Of a DNA stretch of 64,000 nt, positions 49,737-60,321 are shown piece by piece. A model generated the notes under the pieces. That model was not told the origin of the DNA. It saw only the letters and a list, made by a program, of their open reading frames with translations, and ran no database searches. The position numbers were made by a program, and so were the translations under genes. Positions within the stretch are counted from its first letter, which is position 1; each line of letters starts with the position of its first letter. Origin of the DNA: Cranoglanis bouderius (taxonomy: Eukaryota > Chordata > Actinopteri > Siluriformes > Cranoglanididae); assembly GCA_023630585.1 (NCBI GenBank), contig CM042546.1, positions 11,460,310 to 11,524,309 of the forward strand. The letters run 5' to 3'.

Positions 49737-50521
49737 TTCCTCATTAGCAGCTTATGTTTTATTTAAGTATCAGGTCCATGAAGACGCTCTGTAGACGCAC
49801 GCTCTGAGTGGTGACATGGTTACAGTTGTTTTTGGCTCAGAATTTTGTATATTTTATTTTATTTTTCCATGTCTATAGGAAAGCTGAAGCCTTTTGGAGC
49901 GACGCAGGAAACCGCAGAACTGAACAAGTCTCAAACGCTTCCTTCTCACCAGAAGAACTACAAACAGCACCAAGTGCAGACGCGGTCAGTGAGACGCTGC
50001 TATTGAGAAAAATACACTAATCTAACACTTAAGATTTCCTGTTTCCTTAGCAACAGTATCAGGTTTTTTTTTTTTTCCTTTTCTTTTCCCCCCTCTCTCT
50101 TTGAAGCTGAATACTGTACAGGTAAAACAGTCTCCAAAGCGCACTAAATATCCATTTAGAATATCAATATAAATACATGGACAACGTGAAAGACACTCAT
50201 GTCGGCTCTGCTCCTCAACAATTATGGCTAAGTGCAAAAGTTTACACACCCGTATGAGGAAAAGGGTTTGTCCTAATTAACCATTTTCACTGGTCTCTAA
50301 AATGTCTTTCTTTCTCTTTTGAAGCGTGATACATATTCTCTAATCTATTCCAAAATGTTGTGTATTTGTATATCGAATGAGATTTAGAACGCACGTTCAG
50401 CTTATTTACGATCCGATCTATTCATTATAACAGAGACGAGCGGCGCGTTAAGCACAAGGAGGACAGGAAGCAGAAGAAGGAGAAGATGCTCGGTGCCAGA
50501 CGTGGACTGGTTAAGGCTTAA
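44220..50521 (+). CDS. nusap1: NUSAP1, nucleolar and spindle-associated protein, complete
   Basis: Microtubule-binding and bundling protein of the mitotic spindle, with a DNA-binding SAP motif. Exons: 44220-44294, 47296-47355, 47610-47795, 47885-48044, 48305-48388, 48518-48630, 48887-48937, 49025-49182, 49288-49439, 49529-49642, 49879-49984, 50434-50521; 448 residues (human 441). The SAP motif is at residues 1-45 (MKYADLQQLAKSVGLKANMK, then ADKLVKALKLHF). The middle is Lys/Glu-rich, followed by NFKKLHEAHFNKMESIDSYM, which is diagnostic, and Pro/Thr basic repeats (KTPARMSPMFPLTPTPGRKS) in the microtubule-binding C-terminal half. The tail DRKQKKEKMLGARRGLV is conserved. The exon 3 end is ambiguous: GT donor after 47795 or GC donor after 47789; both keep frame. 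Intron 1 (3 kb) holds a Tc1 element. Confidence 0.95.
45198..46709 (-). mobile_element. Tc1-like transposon with 200-bp inverted repeats and TA target duplication
   Basis: The element starts CAGGTGCATCTCAATAAATT and ends with its reverse complement, flanked by TA at 45196-45197 and 46710-46711. The inverted repeats, 45198-45398 and 46510-46709, differ at only a few positions, which implies a recent insertion. It lies within NUSAP1 intron 1 in antisense. The interior carries one transposase gene on the minus strand, split by a frameshift. Confidence 0.95.
45481..46447 (-). pseudogene. Tc1-like transposase, one frameshift
   Basis: Cut-and-paste transposase of the DD34E Tc1 family. The first part (46447-46070) has the paired helix-turn-helix DNA-binding region, with KPQTFIAKEAGCSQSAVSKH and the AT-hook-like GRKKCGRKR. 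The second (45960-45481, frame open somewhat upstream) has VMIWGAMSSAGVGPL, IFQQDLAPAHTAKS and ANTPDLNPIENLWG, with the last two catalytic residues. The first catalytic Asp lies in the intervening stretch 45961-46069. One extra base near 46075-46080 throws the frame; an Arg replaces the Glu expected next to the first catalytic Asp. The copy is therefore probably inactive, although the inverted repeats are nearly intact. Confidence 0.88.
49698..49735. repeat. (TTTA)n microsatellite, NUSAP1 intron 10
   Basis: About eight TTTA units between exons 10 and 11. Confidence 0.9.
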
Positions 50522-50780
50522 CGTTCCTGCTTTTTTTTTTTTTTTTTTCTCCTCTCTCTCTTTAAATATGAAAGAAATATCAAACTGTAGCTACTTGCAC
50601 CTTTTGTTTAGCTTGTGTCTGTCTTTTATCAGTGTTTGATGCCTGGTTTTTATTTTTTTACTTTTTTGTATTCCCATGGCCTCGTTTTAAGAGAAAAGAA
50701 AATCCACACCCCGTGTGTTTGTATATAGACCAGTCAGGATGAACGAATTTTGTTGTTTGAGGAAAACATTGTAGTAGATG

Positions 50781-51343
50781 TTTAAGCTCTGCTTTTATTT
50801 ACTATTAAACAAATGTTGTGTTTTTGTAATTCCGTGTGTGTGTGTATTGCATCAAAAGTTTGTGAAATTGAACACCCACCAACTTTCCATCAAGCTCAGG
50901 GTCACAGTTCAGCAGTGTATAAAGTTGATCTTCTCCATCCAGTTAGCACGTCCTCTCTGCAATTTTTTGTGCAATTTATTTTATTTATTTGTTTATATTT
51001 TTTGTGGCCCACACCTTAACGTCCTGCCAGTATGGACCCCCTCCCTCGAGCGTACAGGAAGTAGATGTACACGTCATCTCTCTGGTGAGAGAAGTAGGTC
51101 TCGGCTGAGATGTTCACCATCCACGGCCTGCCGTCTCCACGGATACGAAAACACAGAGTGTTTGAAGTTCGACCGATCGAAGCGCTTCTTCCTGTCGAAT
51201 GAAGCCTGAAAACACAGTCACGGTTACCAACCGGAGCACCATCACGACCAGAGAGTCACTATAACAACTAAAATCACAATCACGCTGCTTTAGTTTATTA
51301 AATTAAGATGTACAGGAAACAGGGCGAGTTTATCTGTTATTCC
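50781..51343 (-). pseudogene. Partial NDUFAF1 pseudogene, inverted relative to the gene
   Basis: 50781-50920 matches the reverse complement of 40333-40195 (NDUFAF1 3' UTR), and 51001-51343 matches the reverse complement of about 39472-39137 (intron 1 end, exon 2, intron 2 start). On the minus strand exon 2 is recognisable from GCTTCATTCGACAGGAAGAA to TGGCAGGACGTTAAG. It carries one extra base (TTCAAACAC for TTCAACAC) and a 4-bp insertion near the end (CGAGGGAGGGGGTCC). Exons 3 and 4 are absent. Retained flanking intron sequence shows a DNA-level duplication, not a retrocopy. Confidence 0.92.
50804..50809 (+). terminator. nusap1: Candidate NUSAP1 polyadenylation signal ATTAAA
   Basis: ATTAAA 283 bp past the stop codon. 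It falls inside sequence homologous to the reverse complement of the NDUFAF1 3' UTR (homology starts at 50781). If used, the NUSAP1 transcript end is supplied by duplicated foreign sequence. I see no better AATAAA between 50522 and 50780. Confidence 0.4.
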
Positions 51344-51472
51344 ACTCCTCATCTCCAGTTCATAAAAACTGGAACCAACTTCCAACAGCTGTTATTCCAT
51401 CACTTAAACTAAAACTAAACAACAAATACATATACATTTATTACTTTTTTTTTTTTTTTTTTTCTTCAAATG

Positions 51473-52620
51473 TTTCTGAAAATTTGTGCCTTAACATTTC
51501 ATACTTTCCTGGATGTAAAGATAGTACTTGACAAAAAAAAAAAAACTGAAACAATATGAATATTTTACTTCATTTGACAAATGCACAAATCCAAATTCAG
51601 GAAAATAGCTCAATCTCCAAAGCTTTCCTCTCACTCTTCTATCCTGGCTGATTTCTGAAGATTGGACTCTTGAAAACGTCTCCATCCTTTGCTCACTTTG
51701 TGAATGAAGTTGAAATACTTGCTTTGTCCCTCCGCCTTTTCTTAAACGAAAAAGTCACTGCATTAGCGAATACACTGAGTAACTTGAGTGCTCTGTAGTT
51801 CTTCTCTTTTTGCCGCTGATGTGAACCCTTGTTTACACTACTGAATTATTTGGAAGTCACATGATGCTGCTGAGGATGGCCCCACACAGTGCAGCCTAAA
51901 GATCATTGAGATTCCAGTGGTGAAGTTCAACAAAACAGACTTCATATAAAAACCTGTAATGAATTTTTCATGGTCTCACAACTGCTCTCTGACCGTGTGG
52001 TACTGGTACATTTATAGAAGAGATTTATTTACTTATAATCGCACTATCCGGTGTCACCCAGATGAGGACGGGTTCCCTTTTGAGTCTGGTTCCTCTCAAG
52101 GTTTCTTCCTCATATCGTTTCAGGGAGTTTTTCCTCACCACCGTCGCCTCTGGCTGCTCATTGGGGATAAATTCATAAATTTAAAATCAATGTCCTGAAT
52201 TTATATACTTCTGTAAAGCTGCTTTGGGACAATGTCCATTGTTAAAAGCGCGATACAAATAAAACTGAACTTGAAATTTAGTTAGACTTTTATTTATTTT
52301 TTTTTATATTTATTTATTTTTATCCTACTTTAATTTGCTTTATTAATTTATTGTCATTCATGATGTTATGTCTAATGTCTGCCTCTTGTTGATGTTTGAT
52401 TTGATTGTTGCCTGTTTGTGTTCGATCTCATTTTTTTTTTTTTTTTTTTTTAAATTCTGAAGATTGATTAATATTAATGAACACACTGCCCTGTAACGAA
52501 CTGCAGAGATAATATTATGGGATATATATACAGTATATCCATGTATATTAGAGTGGACACTACAGTGGTCAGGAGCTGTTAATGATGAATTTATCTGAAA
52601 AGAAAAAAACGACATAATAT
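51473..52620 (-). pseudogene. Partial OIP5 pseudogene, interrupted by an insertion
   Basis: 51473-51610 matches 41331-41467 (OIP5 3' end) in the same orientation; 51619-51664 matches 43139-43183 (exon 2 acceptor side); 52455-52600 matches 43171-43460 (intron 1, without the long TA array). Exons 3-5, most of exon 2 and exon 1 are missing. The order of pieces follows the real gene. A 790-bp insertion separates the last two pieces. Confidence 0.85.
51665..52454. mobile_element. Inserted element of about 790 bp with 12-bp flanking duplication
   Basis: TTCTGAAGATTG occurs at 51653-51664 and again at 52455-52466, on either side of this block, and both copies belong to the same place in the OIP5 homology, so they form a target-site duplication. 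The block contains a segment common in teleost genomes (GGTTTCTTCCTCATATCG at about 52099, TGTAAAGCTGCTTTGGGACA at about 52213, GCGCGATACAAATAAA after it), a tail typical of LINE-linked repeats, and ends in a T run. Its full identity is not clear. Confidence 0.7.
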
Positions 52621-53039
52621 TTCCAGATGCAGGGATGTGCAGTTCGTTTTAAACAAAAATTACGGACAAGACAGACTGGGATGGAGGTAAAATCCCAGAG
52701 ATGCGCTGATGATGATAAATTCAAATTCATAACAGCATGTAAAACTAATCCAGTACAAATAAGGCTGTAGACTCCCCATCAGAATGTAGTCTTTGGTTAA
52801 TTTCTGCACTAATCATGCTTCGTAGAGGCCAGTAGAGGACGAGTGTAGGGTTGGGGGTCAGATCTTTCTGGAAGCCTCAACATCCAGGAAGTGATTATTA
52901 TTATTATTATTATCATTATCATCATCATCCTCATACTCATTGTTTCACTATGATAAGAAGCTTTTTCTGCTGATTTAATTTTTCGGTCGTTGTTGATGCA
53001 ATAACTGACATGCTAAACAAACAAACAAACAAACAGGCC
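52621..53039. other. Spacer between the pseudogene patch and cyrano
   Basis: No gene is recognised. It has a short ATT/ATC repeat at 52898-52930 and a CAAA repeat at 53012-53036. Confidence 0.5.
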
Positions 53040-53661
53040 GGTGTAAGATTGGCACCATGCTGTTTTTATTGCTAAATTTCATATACATTGTTTTTGTTTT
53101 TTTAATTGTACAAAATCAAGAGGTTTATGTTAGCATGCTTAGCGCATCTGTAGTGCATAGATTTAACCCAACATACTGTACAGTGTTCCCATCCTGTGAC
53201 AAACGTAAAAATAAAAAATTACAAATTATTGTGGGGTGGGAAACAATATTAACCCTCAACAATAAAAATGTGATCAGTTTAAAAGCTTTAAAACAATGCA
53301 CTGATTGGTTGTTAGAGATTACCGGGCAACCAATCAGCGCTGAGCTTCGTCCTTCCACGTGTAAAATTAAAACATTTTGATTTTATACGTGGATTTTATA
53401 CATAAAACTAATGCTGGAGGGCGAAGTGAGGATTTCTGTACATTTTTGTCATTTGCTTTTATTTCCATCAACTTGATAGCTGACTATTGCAGCAAGCCTA
53501 TACGAAATTCATCATTTAATTGGATTATTAATGGCCATAGTCACATCATCGTGTCAGGGGTTATACAGATAATACTGCAGATTTTCCCTCTTGACTAGAT
53601 GCATTTAAAAATAAAAATAAAAAGTTACATACAGAATAGTTTATGATTAAGCAAGTGAGAT

Positions 53662-53698
<37 letters not shown>

Positions 53699-56106
53699 GA
53701 TATACAACTTTTTCTTTTATTTAAAAAAAAACAAAAAAAACACGGAAAACAGGGAAAAATCAAACACGTCAATCAGTCCACTTGCTTGACTTCACATTCC
53801 TCACATTTTTGCGTTATATTTTATCCGAGCAAAGCTTAATTATTGCATGCAACACAACACATGTGGTACCCACTTCTATCATGCAGTAGCTAATTTATTC
53901 CCCCCACATTCCCATATAGAAACACCGACAGGCTCACTGGCAAAATGATGTTCAGTGTGTGTGTGTGTGTGTGTGTGTGAGAAGAGTGTACCGTAGTGTC
54001 TGTAATAAACCGTCTGCGTCACCGCCCCTATTGCTTTCCGACTGCATAATCGAGATCTGTGCGTTTTCTGCTGATGCAGTGATAGAAATCATGCAGTGTG
54101 CATAAAGAAGTACTTTCTCAGCCATTTTTCCCCCCCGCCAGCTTTCCAGCTCTCATGACGACGTTCCCGTACAACGTTTTTGTTTTGGTTTTTAATGAAC
54201 ACGTCAGCTCGGTTTCGGCCTACTGGAGAATCAAGAGTTTCCAGTACGCTTTAGTAATAAACATTAATAACAAACAGCCACCGATGGCTTAACACACACC
54301 ACGGCTAGAAATATGCTACAGGTCATTCCACAAAACACCATTCTGGCACTATAGAGTTCATGCATAATAAGATTATTGCTTCTAAATGATGAGGGTCTAT
54401 CCGTGCCAAAAACGTGCGGCCCCATGCACGCTGACTGATCGAGCGTGTTCAGAGCACTCGCTACTCAACAATACCGAATGATTGCAAATGAGACACGGAG
54501 GTAACGTGGCGAAGGGTCAGTTTGAATATTTGTTTTATTTTTATATTTCACTCCTTTTTTGTAATCTTTAATCCAATTAAAATGACTGAAATTGAACTGG
54601 TGTAATATAAATATAAAGGGTCAGCAGAAACGTGAGTTGATGGGTAGCGACCATGTCAGTGTTGCTTTTGTCATTCTCTCATTCGTCCTTTTCCTCCCGA
54701 CACGACGCAATGACTAACGTTCAATATGATACAATTTGGATCGGTGGAATAAGCTATAATAAGAAGTGGCACAATGACACTGCATAGGCCACGCCCATTT
54801 TCCTGGCACGGTGGGACTTTCTGTTCTGAATCAGTGCAGTTTGTAATACTACAACCTGGCAACCGGGGTGGACAAATCATAAATTCATTAATAATTGAGC
54901 TAAAGCTCCAGCGTGCTTCCCAGTCCCATGTTTTAATAGGAGTTTAAACGCTGTAGCTAATGCAATGTATGCTAATGACATATATAGCGAGCTACTTAGT
55001 TAATTAAGTGACAGAAAACAATCGAGTATGACGCTTAAATGGGAGGTCGTGAGCTGGGACCTGAAGAAACTTTCATCATTCCAACCAACTTTGTCGCTTT
55101 ATATCAAGTTTATATAGAGACGTTGCACATGACTGGGTTCATCTGTCCTCTTGCTTCACCTCTGGTTGAAACGAGCGAAGAACTACACTGTACATACGAC
55201 GGAGTATTTTTTTTTTGGCACGGATCGAACCTCACGTCAAATATCTAACGTAATGCGCAGTATGGCTTGCATATTTGTCAATGGAATCTAAAAAATAGAC
55301 TTTGCATTCCGGTCACTGAGGTATTTAACTATCTACATCGCCGTACTTTGATCGGCCATAGACACTAGCTGGCTAAACTACACGTCGACTAAAATGTATC
55401 GTGTGTGCTACGTCAAAGCTAGCCAAGCTAACTCTCTGATGCATCCACAACCGTGTAAGAGAGACAATGCTACCTTAGAGCCAGTCTAGACTAGAGCTTC
55501 TTTTTAACATTCCTATATTACTACAATTTTTCCCCCCATAATTTACAGCCATGAGCACCGATACAACCGATTTAGCTAGTCGCTAGTCGGGTTGTTCTGT
55601 GCTAGCTAGCAAACGAGACCAAGAACAAGTTTATAAAATCTTAAAAGCAGTTGAAGGTGATTTGTCCTCTTTAGGCTCTGATTTTATCTTAAATATAAAT
55701 CCAAAGACTTTTTTTTATTAATAGAAAAAACATATAAGGTTGGGGGGGGGGAGAAAACTAGCATCTTTTTTAACAACACCTAATATAAAGGGGTAACATT
55801 TTTTTCTTGCTAGTAGGAAAGTGATCAGAAGAAAATGATAAAGATTAGACTAATTTATCTAAAGACAACCAACACAAAACAAAACAAAATGGATTTTCTC
55901 CAAAGCTCACTATTCTCAAAGCTACACAGTGCTAATTAGCCTAACCGTCACCTGCTCAACTACTAGCTAAGATGCGTTAAAGTTAATATACTGTATTTCA
56001 CTACAACTACTCTGCAAGCATCGAGTCCGCTCATGCATGGCCACATATAACATTGGCACGACAGATCCCGCTACCTAACAAGCAGATGAAACTATACATC
56101 ATTTAA

Positions 56107-56132
56107 TGGAAGACATTGGTGATTTTGTTGTT
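56107..56132 (-). promoter_or_regulatory. oip5-as1: miR-7 target-directed degradation site in cyrano
   Basis: On the minus strand the site ends GTCTTCCA, fully complementary to the miR-7 seed side, and begins AACAACAAAATCA, fully complementary to the 3' side. Between them five target bases face three bases of miR-7. This extensive 3' pairing with a small internal loop is the arrangement that destroys the microRNA instead of silencing the target. A Pumilio-like TGTATATT lies about 40 bases upstream in the transcript. Confidence 0.9.
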
Positions 56133-56197
56133 TGTCGCACGAACAACTCGTCACTTGTTTGTACAATATACATGTTTATCTCGAAACAAGACACACA

Positions 56198-56230
<33 letters not shown>

Positions 56231-58264
56231 ACGGACAACCGTATTGCACATAGCCCACGTCCGTAGACGCCATTTACGTTCAAACCGCGTGGATCTGGTT
56301 TCCTAAAAGCACTGTCATGTTAAGATCATGACAGAGAGAGAGAGAGAAAGTGTGTTCAATGTGATGCTCGCTCTACCATTCAACAATCATTAGCCATGTT
56401 TCCATCAACGTATTTTATGCAAATTTTGGGATATCGCATTAAAAAAAAAATGCTGGCTGGAAACACCAGATATAATCGAATATAAGCGAATAAAATCACC
56501 AAAATGTGCATCAAAAAAACTTTTGCCCTCAATTGAGGCGGATAAGAAGACAAGCGCATGAACTACGATGGGAACACATTTACCGAATTAATTCCTCGCA
56601 TCAAAAATGTGACTTTGCCTCAACAAATCATGTGACTGGATAACCGGCACAGAAAAGGCGGGGAACGAGATGCGCCGGTTTCCCCGGAAGTGACGATTTT
56701 GTTCTCCTGAACACGTGGGATGGGAACGGTGCTTTATTCGGAAATGTTTTATGTGATATCCCAATTTTTCACACAAGTTAAATTCGCAACTTGGATGGAA
56801 ACATAGCTACTGTGTCACAATTAATACAACCCAGGTTTTCATCACTACAGGTCAAACATGGGAAGAACCCCCCCCCCCCCCCCCAATCGTAATACATGTA
56901 AATGAATGTATGTGATTGAACTTTTCCATCACATGATATAAATGGCCATGTTTACATGCAGCCCAATAATCTGTTAACGATCCGGCCGAGAGCTCAGTTA
57001 GAACGGAGTGAACCAATCGGAATGAGATTTCTATCCAAATTTAGGGTCAGACTGATAAAACCTACATTTCGTGTGCAGTTATTCCTAAAAACAATCACCT
57101 TTGGTAAATGGCTACATTACTGAAGGCATTATACTGATGAATAATTGGTGCATTTTATTATTATTATTATTATTATTTGCAACAACCAGAGCTCCTGAAT
57201 CTCGGGCGAATATGAAAAGCTGAGCGAAGTTTACCGCGCTCACAAACTCTTCTTCTCGATGTCCGTTTAATAGTCACACTCGGATGATGTCCCGCTGAGA
57301 CGGAAATCCTTTAAAGCTCGTTACCGAACTCACACGCTCCACTTTGTTACGGTTTATAAAAGGAACAATCGGAACGAATCCCTTCGGACTGGTGAAAATC
57401 TTCGCCCGTGAACACGAGCCACCGACCGAACACCGACATGGCACGATTTCAACTCCGAGCTGCAATGAGCCTCTGCATAAACCATTTAACATGTAAACAA
57501 CGACTTAAACCTTCCTTAAGCGTAATCTGAAAGCTTCTACCATTACCCCATTTTCCAGACTAGATGTCCCGCCTAAATTCTGTAAGCTTTGAGGAAAAAG
57601 TCCATAGATTTTTTTTTTTTTAATTTCAACACTGTACGACTTTGTATGTAACCGCGTGAATGAATCTATCTAGGTAAAACTGCTGTAATGTTATAAGCAA
57701 TATACAAATAAAACAATACGATTTGAATATCAGGTCAGCGAGCACTGTCGTGATGTATTTAAATATATAGCTGACTGGATACAGTTTGTGGGGAGGGGGA
57801 AGGAGTGAAGTAAACAATTTATCATTCTCCTGGGATGAAAAAGGGGTAAAAAAAAAACCAATTAGATTAAAACTTGAGAGGAAATAAAAGTGGCCTGGAC
57901 TCCACCGATGAGGTCATCCTTCTGGATGGATGGTGCATGAAATGCTACCCAGGTGTGATGTTTAGCAGATCTGAAGGAAGCGAGCGCAGGACAGGCTTCG
58001 GCATGCTGCTGACCCACTTCTCATCTGCACGGTAATAATAATAATAATACAGGCTGAAATGAAACAAAACCGAGTGATTTATCAGACCAGAAGACATTCT
58101 GTACCGAGACTCACCTGTTAACGCTTTCTCTGTAGCCTTAGACTCATGCATGTCGAATTCTTTGTCTTAGCGGGCGGCAGGACGACTTCTACAGAGACAC
58201 AACAGTTCGTTAAAATCAGACACACGTACACACCAACGCTCTTCCAAACAGGGCTGTTGTATTC

Positions 58265-58715
58265 TGGATTGTGATTGGTCAGAAGGTGCTGATTAGTTTT
58301 CTATAACTGCAGCTCTGAAAGTAGTGCAGCTGCAGATCTCAGGTTTATATTAATACGTTATCTTGTTTTTCTATAGTAACACCTCATTCACAGGGACTTG
58401 CACGGTGGACGTGCCAGCTAAACAGGTTTTAAATAGTGTATAATTGTCGATATGGTGAAGCTCTGACACAGGAAAGTCTTCAGGACAAAGGAAGACTTTA
58501 GAGGGTTTACGCTTTGTGGTTTTTCAGTAACATGACAAACTGCATTTGTTTGGGGTTTCTTTTTTTTGTCTTATTAACTTCAGGAGAGAGAAAACCGAGA
58601 GAAGCTGTTTATAGCTGCTATAACGTATGTGAGAGCGGGCACTGACGTGTCTTGCAGCCTTCCACAACATTAAATGTAACTGTAAATGGATAAAAAAAAA
58701 GCACAATGTTGTGGC
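58265..58715 (+). repeat. Dispersed repeat family, copy in cyrano intron 1
   Basis: Starts at GTGATTGGTCAGAAGGTGCT and shares AGTAGTGCAGCTGCAGATCT, TTCTATAGTAACACCTCATT and TAACTGTAAATGGATAAAAA with the 28425 and 12748 copies. Confidence 0.7.
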
Positions 58716-59117
58716 GTTTAACGAATTAAACGTGAAATCATTTGGCAAATGACCAAATTAGGAGAACATGGAGTAAACAGAGGTTTACCATCAAACTGGA
58801 AGTCATGTGGAGGATAATACAGGTGAACTTTAGACCTAAAATTGAAAAATACAGACCATCACGGCTATTTCACCCGACCACTGAGACTACAGGGCTCAAC
58901 CATGTCATCTTCAAGCATGAAGACTTGGTCAGGTATTTACAGAAATGATTTCGGGTTCAGCTAGACTTGCGTTGTTTGTTTGCTGCGTTTTTATTATATG
59001 CAAAATCAATCAGAACCCAATGAACATGTCATGGCTGCTGTACTGCCTTCAGGGTAGAGGAAACCTTGTGTAAATCTTTCTTCTTTAAGGAGCTGACATT
59101 CCTTCAGTCTCATCAAG

Positions 59118-59225
59118 GGTGTGGGTTCAAATTCCATCACTGTCTGGAAGAATTTGAGGGACGAATAAAGGTTTTGTGCTAGTGATCAGAAGGTTTGGGG
59201 GTTTAAATCCCAGACCCTTAAACCT
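59118..59225 (+). repeat. SINE remnants
   Basis: Two B-box-like words, GGTTCAAATTCC (59130) and GGTTTAAATCCC (59200), the second after GTGATCAGAAGGTTTGGG, resemble the head of the SINE at 40528. They are short and diverged. Confidence 0.45.
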
Positions 59226-59654
59226 TGTCATCTGGCCAGAGGTTTTCTTTAGAAAAACAAATTTCTTTCTCTGTGGATTAGTAAAGTATTTATTTATATG
59301 AGAAATCAGAAATGACGTAGTCCGCAGAAATGTGTCAGTATTTGACACAAAATAATCATATGGTTTACTTAACGTGTGAAATAATGAATGGGTTATTACA
59401 GTGTGTAATTAACACTCACAGTGTTTATACACGTTCAGCTGGTAAACAAAGAGCATGCATTATACGTGTAAATAAAACGGATAAAAGCATCGTACCGCGT
59501 CTCTTCTTCACTAGTTTTTCAGTGTGATGATAAAGGACATGGGTTAAACTCCATCTCCGCGCGGTTCATGGCCAGGTTTGTCCGCTTTGTCCAGGCCCGC
59601 AGTCCGTCGCCGACAGAGACGAGCTACGCCATTTCAGCTCCTGATAGTTACTAA

Positions 59655-59760
59655 ACTCCACTTCCGGAATGACCTTCAGTGCGATGGTGCCGCTCGCTGA
59701 TTGGACAGGCGTTCCATCACTCAGTCGTTAAGACCCGCCCCTTCGAATACGGGCTAGATG
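59655..59760 (-). promoter_or_regulatory. oip5-as1: Probable cyrano promoter
   Basis: Upstream of proposed exon 1 on the minus strand are an ETS-type CCGGAAG (CTTCCGG at 59661-59667 on the plus strand) and a CCAAT box (ATTGG at 59700-59704). There is no TATA box. Confidence 0.45.
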
Positions 59761-60010
59761 AAGCCACGCCCACATTCCATTATACCCAAAAGGTAAACGT
59801 CTTACAGAGGCGCTATTTCAAAACAAAACAAAACAAAGGAAAATATTTCATTTATCGGTTTGATAGAAACATATTTTTGATTATTTTAGCTTTAAGGCGA
59901 TCTTATAAATTATTATAATTTGTGATTTTTAAAAATTGAAATAGTGAAACAGTAATAGTCACTAAAAAAAATAATTAATTAAAAATCCATTGTTGGAGCT
60001 ATTTTCAAGT

Positions 60011-60044
<34 letters not shown>

Positions 60045-60255
60045 TAATAATAATAAAAGTATTTATATAGCACTTTTCATACACATGATACTTTCAAAGT
60101 GCTGTATAAATCAAGTAGTAAAATTCAAATTAAATGATAAAATAATATAATAATAAAAAGTAATGTAAGATAATAGGATAAAATAAAAAATAAATAATAC
60201 AAAAATAATTGTAAGGAGATTTTAAAAAGTACACGTCTTGAATAAAATATGAGAA

Positions 60256-60321
<66 letters not shown>

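Larger units (their letters stand above)
53040..59680 (-). ncRNA. oip5-as1: cyrano (OIP5-AS1) long non-coding RNA, spliced
   Basis: Minus-strand lncRNA whose known role is to bind miR-7 and trigger its degradation. Proposed exons: exon 1 about 59680-59496 (donor CGCG|GTACG), exon 2 58198-58115 (acceptor CTCTGTAG, donor AACAG|GTGAG), exon 3 from 58024 (acceptor CCGTGCAG) to about 53040, where AATAAA (TTTATT at 53065-53070 on the plus strand) could end it. The identification rests on the miR-7 pairing site at 56107-56132, near-complementary to miR-7 with a small central mismatch, which is the hallmark of cyrano, and on its place in the OIP5/NUSAP1 neighbourhood. All frames are short. Exon 1 limits and the 3' end are uncertain. 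A (GT)n lies at 53667-53696 and an A run at 56200-56228. Confidence 0.82.

Noticed and set aside
50813..51209. Short plus-strand gene downstream of NUSAP1
   Set aside because: The sequence is the antisense of NDUFAF1 3' UTR and exon 2; no independent coding signal.
56107..56140. A miR-7 gene on the plus strand, because the plus strand reads almost like mature miR-7
   Set aside because: The centre differs from miR-7 (five bases for three) and the flanks do not fold into a precursor hairpin. The minus-strand target-site reading fits cyrano.
57945..58151. Unspliced 68-codon minus-strand protein gene
   Set aside because: It reads through a good GTGAG donor and a CCGTGCAG acceptor, and the middle is an (ATT)n-derived Tyr run.
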